Positions 48,904 to 58,727 of a stretch of 64,000 nt of DNA are shown here, piece by piece. The position numbers and the translations under genes are program-made. The stretch's first letter is position 1, and every line of letters starts with the position of its first letter. The stretch spans positions 5,193,501 through 5,257,500 of the forward strand of contig NZ_CP136628.1 in assembly GCF_032918005.1 (NCBI RefSeq). Direction: 5' to 3'. This DNA comes from Bradyrhizobium sp. NDS-1 (GTDB taxonomy: Bacteria; Pseudomonadota; Alphaproteobacteria; Rhizobiales; Xanthobacteraceae). Below the pieces are notes generated by a model that searched no databases, was not told where the DNA came from, and saw only the letters and a list, made by a program, of their open reading frames with translations.

Positions 48904-50369
48904 CGCAACGCCAGCTGCGGCCAGAACTTCGCCCAGGGCTGCGCCGCTTCGAACGCGGCGGCGATGCGGAAAAGCATGGGCTCGTCGAGCCAGGGCGCGA
49001 TGATCTGAAGCCCGATCGGCATGCCATCGCGATCGAAGCCGCAAGGCAGCGTCGCCGCCGGAAGGCCGGCGAGATTGATCGGCCACGTAAAAGGTGACCA
49101 GCCGAGATGCTGATCGACCTTGCGGCCGTCGATCGTGCCGACGCCGATCTGCCCGGCCTCGAACGCGGTGACGGCGACTGTGGGCGTCACCAGCACATCC
49201 ACACGCTCGAACAGTTTGACGAAGGCACTGCGCGCCTGACCGCGGCGGTAACTCGCTTCGATATAGTCCGTGCCGCTGTAGCTCCGTCCAGCGCTGACGA
49301 CATCGCGATAGTCGGCTTCCGAACTTGCAAGATCGGCAGCAGTCTTGGTCGCGACGGCGGCCGCCTGCTCGGTGAACGCGATCGGCTTCAACGTATGCTC
49401 CAGGATGTCGGGATCGAGACCCGGGCCGTCCATGGTGACCTGTGCGCCGCAGGAATCGAGAACGGCGAGCGCCTTGCCAAAGGCCGCGCAGACATCGGGG
49501 CTGACGGCGGCGTAGCCGAGATCGGCGCTGGCTGCGATACGAATCCCATCCAAGCGCCCTGCGTCCGTATTGAAGCGACGCGCGGAGACGGGAACGCTTG
49601 CCGCATCGCGCAGATCGTAGCCCGCGATGACCTGCAGCGTCAGCGCGGCATCGGCGACGGTCCGCGTGATCGGCCCGGTATGCGCGAGCGAAGCCCAGGA
49701 CGGCGGCGAGAAGCCCGGCGAGCGCGGCACGAGGCCGAAAGTCGGCTTCAACCCGAACACACCGCAAAACGACGACGGCACACGGATCGAGCCGACGCCG
49801 TCGGTGCCTATCGCGATCGGGCCGCAGCCGGCAGCGACGCCGGCCGCTGCGCCGCCGCTCGACCCACCGCTCGTGCGACCGGGATTCCACGGATTGCGCG
49901 TCGTGCCGGTGACCGGACTGTCGGCCGTTAATTTGTAACCGGACTCGCAGGTGGTGGTTTTGCAGGTGATGATCGCGCCCGATGCCTTCAGCGCCGACAC
50001 GACGGCGGCATCCATCTCGGGCACAAAACTCTTGTTCATCGGCGAGCCGGCATAGGCTGGCACGCCCGCGACGAAGACCAGATCCTTGATCGTGACGGGC
50101 ACGCCTGCGAGCGGACCTTTGGCTTCGCCCGCGCGCATCTCCCTGGTAAGTCGATCAGCCTCCGCCCTCGCCTGCTCGTACATCGGCGTCACCACCGCGT
50201 TGCAGGTCTCGTTCGCCGCCTGAAGGGCTGCAATCGTGTCGTCAACAACGTCACGCGGAGTGAATTCCCCGCGCCGGTAGCCGGCCATGATCTCGGTTGC
50301 AGAAAGCGCGCCGAGGCCAGTCGGCGCCGGCGGAAAGGCCGTTCGGCCGGAACCATCAGTCATCATCAA
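48900..50369 (-). CDS. Amidase (amidase signature family), last gene of the PotDBCA-Cox operon
   Basis: A 489-residue amidase. Lys is in VPVTIKDLVFVAG, the Ser-rich loop is TSGGSSGGAAAGVAAGCG and the nucleophile is in GTDGVGSIRVPSS. It lies ten bases behind the CoxM-like gene in the same direction, so it probably hydrolyses the product of that Mo hydroxylase or its substrate. It resembles glutamyl-tRNA amidotransferase A-type amidases, but without GatB/GatC neighbours a catabolic role is likelier. Confidence 0.87.
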   Translation of the reverse strand: MMMTDGSGRTAFPPAPTGLGALSATEIMAGYRRGEFTPRDVVDDTIAALQAANETCNAVVTPMYEQARAEADRLTREMRAGEAKGPLAGVPVTIKDLVFVAGVPAYAGSPMNKSFVPEMDAAVVSALKASGAIITCKTTTCESGYKLTADSPVTGTTRNPWNPGRTSGGSSGGAAAGVAAGCGPIAIGTDGVGSIRVPSSFCGVFGLKPTFGLVPRSPGFSPPSWASLAHTGPITRTVADAALTLQVIAGYDLRDAASVPVSARRFNTDAGRLDGIRIAASADLGYAAVSPDVCAAFGKALAVLDSCGAQVTMDGPGLDPDILEHTLKPIAFTEQAAAVATKTAADLASSEADYRDVVSAGRSYSGTDYIEASYRRGQARSAFVKLFERVDVLVTPTVAVTAFEAGQIGVGTIDGRKVDQHLGWSPFTWPINLAGLPAATLPCGFDRDGMPIGLQIIAPWLDEPMLFRIAAAFEAAQPWAKFWPQLALR

Positions 50370-50379
50370 CCCTAAAGAG

Positions 50380-51177
50380 CTAGCTTAGCGCCGCGTCGAC
50401 GGCGCGCTTGGCCATGACCGTGACGAGATGCGCACGGTAGTCGGCTTCGGCGTGGATATCGGAGGTGAGACCGTCGGTGTCGATCTTGATCGCGGCGACC
50501 GCGGATGGATCGAAATTGCCCGAGAGCGCCGCCTCCATCGGTGGCACACGGAACACGCCGGAGCCCGCTCCGGTCACGGCCACGCGAACCTCGTCAGCGA
50601 ACTTCGCGACGAACACGCCGACCAGCGCATAGCGCGAAGCCGGCGCCTTGAACTTCGCGTACCCCGCCTTGGTCGGCACTGGGAAGCGAAGCGCCGTGAT
50701 GATCTCGCCGGGTTCGAGCGCGGTTTCGAACAAGCCGCGGAAGAACTTGTCGGCCGCGATTTCGCGCGTGCTCGTGACGATGGTCGCACCGAGACCGAGC
50801 ACGGCGGCGGGATAGTCGGCCGCCGGATCGTTGTTTGCGACCGAGCCGCCGATCGTGCCGCGGCTGCGCACCGCGGGATCGCCGATCATGGACGCGAGAG
50901 CCGCGAGACCGGGGATCTTCGCCTGCACCAGCTTCGAGGCCGCCACCACCGCATGCGGTGTCATCGCGCCGACGACGATGGTGGCGTCGTCGTCGGTGAT
51001 ACCCTTCAGGTTTTCGAGCTTCGAAAGGTCGATCAAGGCAGGCGGACTGGCCAGCCGCTGCTTCAGCGTCGGGATCAGCGTCATGCCGCCCGCAACGAGC
51101 TTGCTGTCCTCGATGGAGGTCAGCAGCTTCGCGGCGTCGGGAAGCTGGTGCGGCTGGTGATAGGCAAATGGCCTCAT
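50380..51177 (-). CDS. FAD-binding subunit of molybdenum hydroxylase (CoxM-like)
   Basis: A 265-residue flavoprotein subunit. KLVAGGMTLIPTLKQRLASP and TIGGSVANNDPAADYPAAVL are the FAD-binding motifs of CoxM proteins. It follows the large subunit by 11 bases. It is a second paralogue in this window; the first is at 26287-27123. Confidence 0.92.
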   Translation of the reverse strand: MRPFAYHQPHQLPDAAKLLTSIEDSKLVAGGMTLIPTLKQRLASPPALIDLSKLENLKGITDDDATIVVGAMTPHAVVAASKLVQAKIPGLAALASMIGDPAVRSRGTIGGSVANNDPAADYPAAVLGLGATIVTSTREIAADKFFRGLFETALEPGEIITALRFPVPTKAGYAKFKAPASRYALVGVFVAKFADEVRVAVTGAGSGVFRVPPMEAALSGNFDPSAVAAIKIDTDGLTSDIHAEADYRAHLVTVMAKRAVDAALS

Positions 51178-51188
51178 TGATATTCTCC

Positions 51189-53576
51189 CTATTCCGCGGC
51201 GACCGGCAGCGACGCGTTTTGCAGCAGGCGCCAGATCCGGTTCGGCGTCGCCGGCATGTCGACATGGGTGACGCCGAGATGCGACAGCGCATCGACCACC
51301 GCATTGATGACGGCGGCCGGCGAGCCGATGGTACCGACCTCACCGCACCCCTTCACGCCCATCGGCGTATGCGTGCACAGTGTCGAATGGGTCGCGACCT
51401 TCATCATGGGCATGTGGTCGGCGCGCGGCATGCAGTAGTCCATCAGAGAACCCGACAGCAATTGGCCGGAGCCCTCGTCATAGACCGCGTTCTCGAACAG
51501 CGCCTGGCCAACGCCCTGCACGATGCCGCCGTGCAACTGGCCCTCCACGATCATGGGATTGATGACCGTGCCGACGTCGTCGACGGCCGTGTAATTGACG
51601 AGCGTCACCGTGCCGGTCTCCGGATCGACTTCGACCTCGGCGATGTGACAGCCGCCGGGATAGGTGAAGTTGACGGGATCGTAATAGGCTTGCTCTTCCA
51701 GCCCCGGCTCAAGCACTTCGAGCGGATAATCATGCGGCACGTAGGCGGCGCCCGCGATCTCCTCGAACGTCTTCATGCGGTCCGTGCCGGTGACGGAAAA
51801 CCTGCCCGCCTCGAACTGGATATCGACCTCGGCAGCCTCGAGCAGATGGGAGGCGATCTTCTTGCCCTTGGCGATCACCTTGTCCGTCGCCTTCGACAGT
51901 GCCGCGCCGCCGACCACCAGGGAGCGCGAGCCATAGGTGCCCATGCCGAACTGCACGCGATCGGTATCGCCGAACACAATGTCGATATTCTCAAAGGCCA
52001 CGCCGAGCTTCTCGGACACGATCTGCGCGAACGTGGTCTCGTGGCCCTGGCCGTGGTTGTGGGTGCCGATCATGACCGTGACCTGGCCGGTCGGATGCAC
52101 GCGCACCGTCGCGCTCTCGTAGAGGCCGCCACGCGCGCCCAACCGGCCCGCAAAGCGCGATGGCGCAAGGCCGCAGGCCTCGACATAGGTCGAGTAGCCG
52201 AGCCCGCGGAATTTTCCCTTGCTGGCCGACGCCGCCTTGCGCACCCCGAAACTCTTCACGTCTGCCGCAACCAGCGCGCCGTCGAGACAGCCCATCGGAT
52301 CGCCGGAATCGTACTGCACGAGCACCGGGGTCTGATACGGATAGGCTTCCTTCGGGATCATGTTGCGGCGGCGGATCTCGACGCGGTCAATGCCCATCTC
52401 GCTGGCTGCGACATCGACGATGCGCTCCAGCACGAAGGTGGCCTCGGGCCGGCCCGCGCCGCGGTAGGCGTCAACGGGCACGGTGTTGGTGAAGACGACC
52501 TTCACGTTGCAGTAGATCGCGGGCGTAGTATAGACGCCGCCGAGCAAGGGACCGTAGAGATTGGTCGGAATGTTCGGCCCGAAAGTCGAGAGATAGCCGC
52601 CCATATTGGCCAGCGTATTGACACGGAATGCGAGAAACTTTCCGGTCTCGTCAAGTGCGAGCTCGGCTTCGGTCACGTGATCGCGCCCGTGGCGGTCCGA
52701 GACGTAGCCTTCCGAGCGGCTTGCCACCCACTTGATCGGACGATGGACGCGTTTGGCGGCCCAGGTGATTACTGCTTCCTCGCCGTAATGGAACTGCTTG
52801 ACGCCGAAACCGCCGCCAACGTCGGGGGCGACCACCCGCAGCTTGTGTTGCGGGATGTTGAGGACCAGCGCGCCCATCAGAAACCGCACGACATGCGGAA
52901 ACTGGCTCGTGGTCCACAGCGTAAAGCGATCCGTGCCGGGTTCGTACTCGGCGATCGCCGCGCGCGGCTCCATGGGGTTGCCGATCAGGCGATTGTTGAC
53001 CAGACTGAGCCTTGCGACGTGTGCCGCCTTCCGGAACGCCGTCTCGACCGCGGCCTTGTCGCCGAGCTCCCAGTCGCAGCAGATATTGTTCGGCACGTCC
53101 TCGAACAATTGCGGCGCGCCAGGCCGCACCGCTTCGAGCACGCCGACCACGGACGGCAACACCTCGTAGTCGACCTTCAATAGCTCGGCCGCGGCATTCG
53201 CCTGCTCCGGCGTCTCCGCGACGACGAAGGCCACCATGTCTCCGACAAAGCGCACCTTGTCCTGCGCAAGCATCGGGAAAGGCGGCTCCTTCATCGGAAC
53301 GCCCTTGGCGTCGGAGATCCCCCAGCCGCAGGGCAGCGTGCCCAGCTTGTCGGTCGCGACATCCTCCCCGGTCAGCACGGCGACGACGCCGGGTGCGGCC
53401 AGCGCCGCGCTCTTGTCGATGCCGCGCAGCACCGCGTGGCCATGCGGCGAGCGCACGAACACGCCCGCCGTCATGCCGGGGCGCTTGATGTCGGAGACGT
53501 AATTTCCGCGTCCGGTGAGGAAGCGCTGGTCTTCCTTGCGCTTCGGTGCGGCGCCGATACCGATCACATTGCCCAT
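51189..53576 (-). CDS. Molybdopterin-binding large subunit, form II CoxL-like
   Basis: A 795-residue large subunit. It begins [20 protein letters not shown], has [11 protein letters not shown] and [14 protein letters not shown], and the catalytic glutamate in [17 protein letters not shown]. The active-site loop is [10 protein letters not shown], the form II signature, not the AYxCSFR of proven CO dehydrogenases. Form II proteins have mostly unknown substrates. GGAGAG before the ATG at 53576 fixes the start; the longer frame to 53654 is shadow. It stands between CoxS and CoxM as in classical cox clusters. Confidence 0.92.
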   Translation of the reverse strand: MGNVIGIGAAPKRKEDQRFLTGRGNYVSDIKRPGMTAGVFVRSPHGHAVLRGIDKSAALAAPGVVAVLTGEDVATDKLGTLPCGWGISDAKGVPMKEPPFPMLAQDKVRFVGDMVAFVVAETPEQANAAAELLKVDYEVLPSVVGVLEAVRPGAPQLFEDVPNNICCDWELGDKAAVETAFRKAAHVARLSLVNNRLIGNPMEPRAAIAEYEPGTDRFTLWTTSQFPHVVRFLMGALVLNIPQHKLRVVAPDVGGGFGVKQFHYGEEAVITWAAKRVHRPIKWVASRSEGYVSDRHGRDHVTEAELALDETGKFLAFRVNTLANMGGYLSTFGPNIPTNLYGPLLGGVYTTPAIYCNVKVVFTNTVPVDAYRGAGRPEATFVLERIVDVAASEMGIDRVEIRRRNMIPKEAYPYQTPVLVQYDSGDPMGCLDGALVAADVKSFGVRKAASASKGKFRGLGYSTYVEACGLAPSRFAGRLGARGGLYESATVRVHPTGQVTVMIGTHNHGQGHETTFAQIVSEKLGVAFENIDIVFGDTDRVQFGMGTYGSRSLVVGGAALSKATDKVIAKGKKIASHLLEAAEVDIQFEAGRFSVTGTDRMKTFEEIAGAAYVPHDYPLEVLEPGLEEQAYYDPVNFTYPGGCHIAEVEVDPETGTVTLVNYTAVDDVGTVINPMIVEGQLHGGIVQGVGQALFENAVYDEGSGQLLSGSLMDYCMPRADHMPMMKVATHSTLCTHTPMGVKGCGEVGTIGSPAAVINAVVDALSHLGVTHVDMPATPNRIWRLLQNASLPVAAE

Positions 53577-53578
53577 GG

Positions 53579-54064
53579 TCACTCTCCCTTGGCGGCATTC
53601 ATGGCGGCGGCGCCTGCCATCACCGAGACGACGATGTTCTGGTAGCCGGTGCATCGGCAGATGTTGCCTTCGAGACCGTGACGGACATCGGCCTCGGTCA
53701 GATCAGGCTTCCCGGCCGCGAGCGCGACCGCCGTCATCAGCATGCCGGGCGTACAGAAGCCGCATTGCAGGCCATGATGCTCGCGAAAGGCCTCCTGCAT
53801 CGGATGCATCTGGTTCGAGCCAGGTGCGCCCTGAAGACCTTCGATCGTGAGCAACGTCGCGCCAACAAGCGCTGGCGCCAGCAGCGTGCAGCTTTTCACC
53901 GGCAAGCCGTCGAGATGGACCACGCAGGCGCCGCACTGGCTGGTGTCACAGCCGATATGGGTACCGGTGAGGTTGAGCTGCTCGCGCAGGAGCTCGGTGA
54001 CGAGCGTCGCCGGCTCGACATCGACTGTGGTAGGCCGTCCGTTGAGTGTGAAGGATATCTGCAC
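53579..54064 (-). CDS. [2Fe-2S] iron-sulfur subunit of molybdenum hydroxylase (CoxS-like)
   Basis: A 161-residue subunit with both clusters: CDTSQCGAC for the plant-type cluster, and QCGFCTPG plus CRCTGYQ for the second. It begins MQISFTLNGRPTTVDVEP. Unlike the paralogue at 25097-26290 it has no SRPBCC extension. It lies 27 bases behind the PotA-type gene and two bases before the CoxL start. Confidence 0.93.
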   Translation of the reverse strand: MQISFTLNGRPTTVDVEPATLVTELLREQLNLTGTHIGCDTSQCGACVVHLDGLPVKSCTLLAPALVGATLLTIEGLQGAPGSNQMHPMQEAFREHHGLQCGFCTPGMLMTAVALAAGKPDLTEADVRHGLEGNICRCTGYQNIVVSVMAGAAAMNAAKGE

Positions 54065-54091
54065 GATCAGCTCCTGTGCGCGACGGCTCTC

Positions 54092-55198
54092 TTAGGCGAG
54101 TGGAAGGGCGCTGCCCGTGGCCCAGGTGGCCATCACGACATCGCCGACGGTGAAGGGATCCGCGAAGAAGGTCTTTTCCGGCACATAGGCGACGAACCCG
54201 TCGTCCGGCACGGTGTCGAGCATGACCTTGACGAAATAGCCCTGGTATTCGATCGCCAGGACGCGGCTCGGCAGCGACGTCGTGCAGCCGGGCGGCAATT
54301 CCTTGCCCGACCTGACCAGCACCACGTCGTCGCGGCGCACGGCGATATCGACCTTGTCGCCGACGCTGACGGTCGAGCGCGCCTGAAGCGGCACCTCGAT
54401 GCCATCGGGTGCGGCCTGCGCCAGCGTAAAGCTCGCACCGTTGACCTTCTCGACCCGCCCCGACAGCACATTCTGTCCGCCCATGAACTCGGCCACATAG
54501 CGATCGTGCGGATGCGCGTAGACCTCGCGCGCCGGCCCCGCCTGCTTGATCTTGCCCTGCTCCATCACCACGACGAGATCGGCGAGGGCAATCGCCTCGA
54601 GCTGGGTGTGGGTGACATGGATGAAGGTGATTCCGAGCTCCTGCTGCATCCGCCGCAGCTCCTGGCGCATCTGCACCCGGAGCTGCTCGTCGAGCGCGGA
54701 GAGTGGCTCGTCAAGCAGGAGCACGCGGGGCTCGGTGATCGCGGCACGCGCCAGCGCCACGCGCTGTTGCTGACCACCTGAGAGCTGCGCCGGCAGCCGG
54801 TCGGCGAATTGCGTCAGGCGCACCTTCTCGATCATGGCGTCGGCCGAACGCAGGCGATCGGCCTTCGGCATGCCGCGCACCCGCAGTGCAAAGGCGATGT
54901 TCTCGCGCACGGTCAGGTGCGGGAACAGCGCGTAGGACTGGAACATCATCGCGGTACGCCGCTGCACCGGCGCCAGCCCGACGACATTCTGGCCACCGAT
55001 CACGATCTCGCCCGCGGTCGGATCCTCATGGCCGGCGATCATGCGCAGGATGGTGGTCTTGCCGCAGCCGGAGGGGCCGATGAAGCAGCAATAGGCGCCA
55101 TCCGCGATCTTCAGGTTGACGGCATCGACCACGTAGGTCGCGCCGTCAAAGCTCTTGCAGACCCCTGCCAGTTCGATATCGCCGCGATCTCTCTTCAT
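54092..55198 (-). CDS. ABC transporter ATP-binding protein, PotA type
   Basis: A 368-residue ATPase. Walker A is GPSGCGKTT, the signature is LSGGQQQRVALARAA and Walker B is VLLLDEPLSALDEQ; a C-terminal TOBE domain follows from about residue 240. It is the last transporter gene before the CoxS-CoxL-CoxM genes, seven bases after the PotC-type permease. Confidence 0.93.
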   Translation of the reverse strand: MKRDRGDIELAGVCKSFDGATYVVDAVNLKIADGAYCCFIGPSGCGKTTILRMIAGHEDPTAGEIVIGGQNVVGLAPVQRRTAMMFQSYALFPHLTVRENIAFALRVRGMPKADRLRSADAMIEKVRLTQFADRLPAQLSGGQQQRVALARAAITEPRVLLLDEPLSALDEQLRVQMRQELRRMQQELGITFIHVTHTQLEAIALADLVVVMEQGKIKQAGPAREVYAHPHDRYVAEFMGGQNVLSGRVEKVNGASFTLAQAAPDGIEVPLQARSTVSVGDKVDIAVRRDDVVLVRSGKELPPGCTTSLPSRVLAIEYQGYFVKVMLDTVPDDGFVAYVPEKTFFADPFTVGDVVMATWATGSALPLA

Positions 55199-55205
55199 TC
55201 CCAGC

Positions 55206-56111
55206 TCAACCCTTTGCCTGGCCGCCGCGCTTCGTCTGGATCAGCACGATGCTGCCCAGGCTCGCACCGATGACGATGAAGGAGATGACGGTCGTCACCG
55301 TGCCGAGCGCGTAGAGCGATGGCGAGGTGACGTTCAAGGTCATGCTCCAGATTTCCAGCGGCAGCGTATTCAGCGAGCCCGCGGTCTGGAGACTGCGTGC
55401 GAACTCGTCGTAGGACAGCGTGAAACCGAACAGCGCGACTGCGACGAGGCCGGGCGCCAGCACCGGGATCATCACCAGCCGGATCGACTGCCAGCGGTTG
55501 GCGCCGAGATCGTAGGCGGCCTCCTCCCAGACGTGATTGAAGCGCGACATCACCGCGAACATCACCAGCACGCCGAACGGCAACGTCCAGGAGAGCTGCG
55601 CGCCGAGTGCGGACGTGTACCAGCTCGCGTTCAGCCCGAGGGCCTGGAACAGCAGGCCCGTGCCGAGGCCGAGCACGAGGCCCGGCGCAACCAGGCTGCC
55701 GATCATCATATAAAGGACGACAGTGTCGCCGCGGAAGCGTTTGCGAAAGCCGAGCCCGGCGAGGAACGAGACCACTACGGTGATGATGGTGACGATGACC
55801 GCCAGCTTGATGGAGCGGTCGAACGAGCCCTTGACGTCGCCGGTGCGTACCTGGGTGAAGAGATCGACGAACCAGTGCAGCGAATGGCCCTTCATCGGAA
55901 AGACGAGCCCGCCTCGGATATCCTGGAACGAGAGGATGTAGATGCAGAACATTGGACCGTAGAGAGCGAGCACGTAGAGCACAAACAACGTCGCCAGCAC
56001 GTAGAACGTCCAGGGCCGGCCGCCCTTGTCCGGCGCGATCGCCTTGGTGGTGGCCGGCGCGACCGTCCGGGACGCGTCGGTTTTTGGCGTGTCGGCAAGA
56101 ACGGCACTCAT
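55206..56111 (-). CDS. ABC transporter permease, PotC type
   Basis: A 301-residue permease with an N-terminal cytoplasmic extension of about 35 residues, rich in Thr, Ala and Lys, then six membrane segments. AYDLGANRWQSIRLVMIPVL is the coupling loop, and SLYALGTVTTVISFIVIGAS lies near the end. It overlaps the PotB-type gene by four bases. Confidence 0.92.
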   Translation of the reverse strand: MSAVLADTPKTDASRTVAPATTKAIAPDKGGRPWTFYVLATLFVLYVLALYGPMFCIYILSFQDIRGGLVFPMKGHSLHWFVDLFTQVRTGDVKGSFDRSIKLAVIVTIITVVVSFLAGLGFRKRFRGDTVVLYMMIGSLVAPGLVLGLGTGLLFQALGLNASWYTSALGAQLSWTLPFGVLVMFAVMSRFNHVWEEAAYDLGANRWQSIRLVMIPVLAPGLVAVALFGFTLSYDEFARSLQTAGSLNTLPLEIWSMTLNVTSPSLYALGTVTTVISFIVIGASLGSIVLIQTKRGGQAKG

Positions 56112-56992
56112 CGCGCGATCTCCTGCCTGATGTCGACGGTACGCAGGATCAGCGAGACGAGCGCGACCAGCACCAGCGTCAGCAGCACGGCACTTGCGGC
56201 TGCGGTCGGATATTGCAGCACGCCGACATCCTCATAGAACGCGCTCACCACCGAGGCCGAGCCGCCGCCGGACATCACCTTGACCACGAAGAAGTCGCCC
56301 ATCACGATCGAGACCACGAAGATGGTGCCGAGCGCGATACCGCTCTTGGACATCGGAACCACGATCAGGCGCATGATGTCGAAACGGCTGGCACCGGCGT
56401 CGATCGCGGCCTCGATCAGCTTCTTGTCGATCCGTGCCATGGAATTGAAGATCGGCACGATCATGAAGATCGTGAGCTGGTGGACATAGGCGATGACCAC
56501 GGCGAGGTCGGAGAACAGCAGCACTTCGAGCGGCTGGCGGATCACGCCCATTCCCAGCAGCACCTGATTGATCAAGCCCTCCTTGCCGAGCAACGGGATC
56601 CAGGAGATCATCCGGATGATGTTCGAGGTCCAGAACGGCACGGTGCAGAGCAGGAACAGGCCGATCGCAAACAACTGATTGCGGACGTGGAACGCCAGGA
56701 AATAGGCAACGAAGAAGCCGATGGCGAGCGTGAAGATCCAGGTCAGCACCGTGAATTTGATGGTCGCCAGGTACAGCTTCAACGTCAGCTGCGAGTGCAG
56801 CACTTCGGCATAGCTTGCCAGCGTGAATCCCGGCGTCAGCCCGCCGAAACCGTCGGTGGCGAAGAAGCTCGCAGCCAGCACGACCAGGATCGGCGCCACG
56901 AAGAACGGCACGAGCGCCAAGACGAGCGGCGATACATAGAGCCAGCCGGCGAGATTGGCGCGTGACGGAGTTTGAGCTGGATTTGGCTGCAT
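56108..56992 (-). CDS. ABC transporter permease, PotB type
   Basis: A 294-residue permease. Membrane segments begin at LAGWLYVSPLVLALVPFFVA; DAGASRFDIMRLIVVPMSKS is the coupling loop. It follows the binding-protein gene by 80 bases and pairs with the PotC-type permease. Confidence 0.92.
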   Translation of the reverse strand: MQPNPAQTPSRANLAGWLYVSPLVLALVPFFVAPILVVLAASFFATDGFGGLTPGFTLASYAEVLHSQLTLKLYLATIKFTVLTWIFTLAIGFFVAYFLAFHVRNQLFAIGLFLLCTVPFWTSNIIRMISWIPLLGKEGLINQVLLGMGVIRQPLEVLLFSDLAVVIAYVHQLTIFMIVPIFNSMARIDKKLIEAAIDAGASRFDIMRLIVVPMSKSGIALGTIFVVSIVMGDFFVVKVMSGGGSASVVSAFYEDVGVLQYPTAAASAVLLTLVLVALVSLILRTVDIRQEIAR

Positions 56993-57072
56993 AGCGGCAA
57001 ACGCCTCGAAGTCGATCTTCTCGCACCGGCGCGTCGCCGCGCCGGCGCTAAGCTACGTGAGGGAAGCAGATT

Positions 57073-58422
57073 TCAGGCCACCTTGAAGTCGTTCCAGCGC
57101 TTGTTCATGTAGGCGGCCTCGTCCATCAGCGTGTTCCAGCACGAGATGTTCTTGACGCGATCGAGGAACGAGCCGCCGTCGCGCTTGGTGCCGGCCTTTT
57201 CCATGGGTACGCCGTAGGGGTCGTTGACCGCCTCCGGCGCGGGCTGGCCTTCGTACCAGAACGCCCATTCGGCCGGCGTCAGGAATTTCTTCGCGGTCGA
57301 GGGCACCGGGCTGTAGTAGCCGTAGCGCGCGACGAAGCCGCCCTGCCAACCCGACAGATACCAGTTGAGATATTCATAGGCGGCGTCGAGCTTCTTGCCG
57401 GAAAGGTGCTTCATCAGGCCCATGCCGTTGCACCAGCCGCGATAGCCTTCCTTGCCGTTCTTGACGTTCACGGGCGCGTAGACGCAGGGGATTTCCTTGA
57501 CGCGCACCGCGGCAACCGCCGGCGACCACATCGACTGGATCACCACCTCACCCGCCGCCATCAACTGCACCGACTGATCGAAGGTGGTCCAGGTCGCGCG
57601 GAACTGGCCCTGCTTCTTCAGCTCGATCAGCTTGTTGCAGGTGAAGTCGATCTCCTCCTTGGTCATGTTGCCCTTGTTACCGTACTTGATCAGCCCGGCG
57701 CTTTCGAAGCAGAGCGCAGCGTCCATGATGCCGATCGCTGGCACGTCGAGGATTGCGGCCTTGCCCTTGAACTTGGGGTCGATCAGATCCTTCCACTCGG
57801 TCACTTCATGGCCGACGAGGTCGGGCCTGTAGCCGATGGAGTCGGCGTTGTAGACCTGCGGCAGGAAGGTCGCCCATTCGGTGACGCCGTCGTTCAGGTC
57901 GGTCGAGTCGGGCTTGGCGATGTACATGGCCTCATAGGGCGAGATGCCCTGGCGCGGGATCTTGTGGCCGTCGATCTCGCCCTTGGTGAAGATCGGAAGG
58001 ATGTTGTCGAACTCCTTGATCTTCTTGACTTCGATGCCCTGGATCACGCTGCGCTTGGCGGCGAGCTTGGCCTGCCAGCCCTCGAGATCGGCGATGTCGA
58101 CCGTATTAGGCTGGCTTATGAAGCGGTTGATCGCGGCGGAGGTGTCGAGGTTCTGCATCGTCACCTTGAATCCGAGATCCTTGGCGGCCTGGTCGCCGAT
58201 CGCCTTCACCACCGAGTAGGACACGCCGACATGGCGCAGCTCGATGTCCTTGATCTCCTGCGCCCAGATGGTCGGAAATCCGCGGATCGCGTCCGACCCT
58301 GCGGCCGCGCCCGCAATTGCGGCCGCCCCCTTCAACAGCGTGCGCCGGCTCAGTTTTTTCGCCGATTTGTCGCTCGTCCCCGCCGGACCGGCAGTGGATT
58401 TCCCCTCGTCCCTGTCAAGCAT
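57073..58422 (-). CDS. ABC transporter substrate-binding protein, PotD-like, Tat-exported
   Basis: A 449-residue binding protein with a clear twin-arginine signal: KKLSRRTLLKGAAAIAGAAA, cleaved near IWAQE. The long N-terminal charged region before it is typical of Tat substrates. The mature part shows DIADLEGWQAKLAAKRSVIQ and VLDVPAIG-type sequence of spermidine/putrescine family proteins. It is the first gene of the operon that continues through PotB, PotC, PotA, CoxS, CoxL, CoxM and amidase. Export by Tat suggests it folds before export, perhaps around a ligand or cofactor, which is inference. Confidence 0.88.
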   Translation of the reverse strand: MLDRDEGKSTAGPAGTSDKSAKKLSRRTLLKGAAAIAGAAAGSDAIRGFPTIWAQEIKDIELRHVGVSYSVVKAIGDQAAKDLGFKVTMQNLDTSAAINRFISQPNTVDIADLEGWQAKLAAKRSVIQGIEVKKIKEFDNILPIFTKGEIDGHKIPRQGISPYEAMYIAKPDSTDLNDGVTEWATFLPQVYNADSIGYRPDLVGHEVTEWKDLIDPKFKGKAAILDVPAIGIMDAALCFESAGLIKYGNKGNMTKEEIDFTCNKLIELKKQGQFRATWTTFDQSVQLMAAGEVVIQSMWSPAVAAVRVKEIPCVYAPVNVKNGKEGYRGWCNGMGLMKHLSGKKLDAAYEYLNWYLSGWQGGFVARYGYYSPVPSTAKKFLTPAEWAFWYEGQPAPEAVNDPYGVPMEKAGTKRDGGSFLDRVKNISCWNTLMDEAAYMNKRWNDFKVA

Positions 58423-58727
58423 GGCAACCCTCGTTGGCTACAATGAACGCTCGCTCCGATCGCCATTGATCGATCGCGACATATGATCAGTTGCGCGTGA
58501 GGCTATGGCTGGGATCTTGCGATGTAAAATTGGAAGTAAAAATTCGCGACATAAGCGCGACTAATGGTTCTGCGCTCTGCATTTCATCTCGGCATCCAGC
58601 CTAGGAAGGCAGCAACCGCCGGGCTGTCGACCGCCCCGCCCGCGCCTGCGCGACGATCGCACCGAGCTGCGTGTTCTGCGTCTTGCGGCCGTCAGCATCT
58701 TCGGTCGCTGACAGGCCTTCCACAGCG
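58423..58727. other. Promoter region of the PotDBCA-Cox operon
   Basis: About 305 bases lie between the PotD-like start and the end of the enolase-superfamily gene. The ten-base word TCGCGACATA occurs twice, at 58474-58483 and 58544-58553, with a related TTGCGATGTA at 58518-58527. These may be regulator half-sites. No gene is supported here. Confidence 0.45.

Noticed and set aside
51189..53576. Form I carbon monoxide dehydrogenase identity for the second CoxL
   Set aside because: The loop is AYRGAGR, the form II type. CO oxidation cannot be claimed from it.
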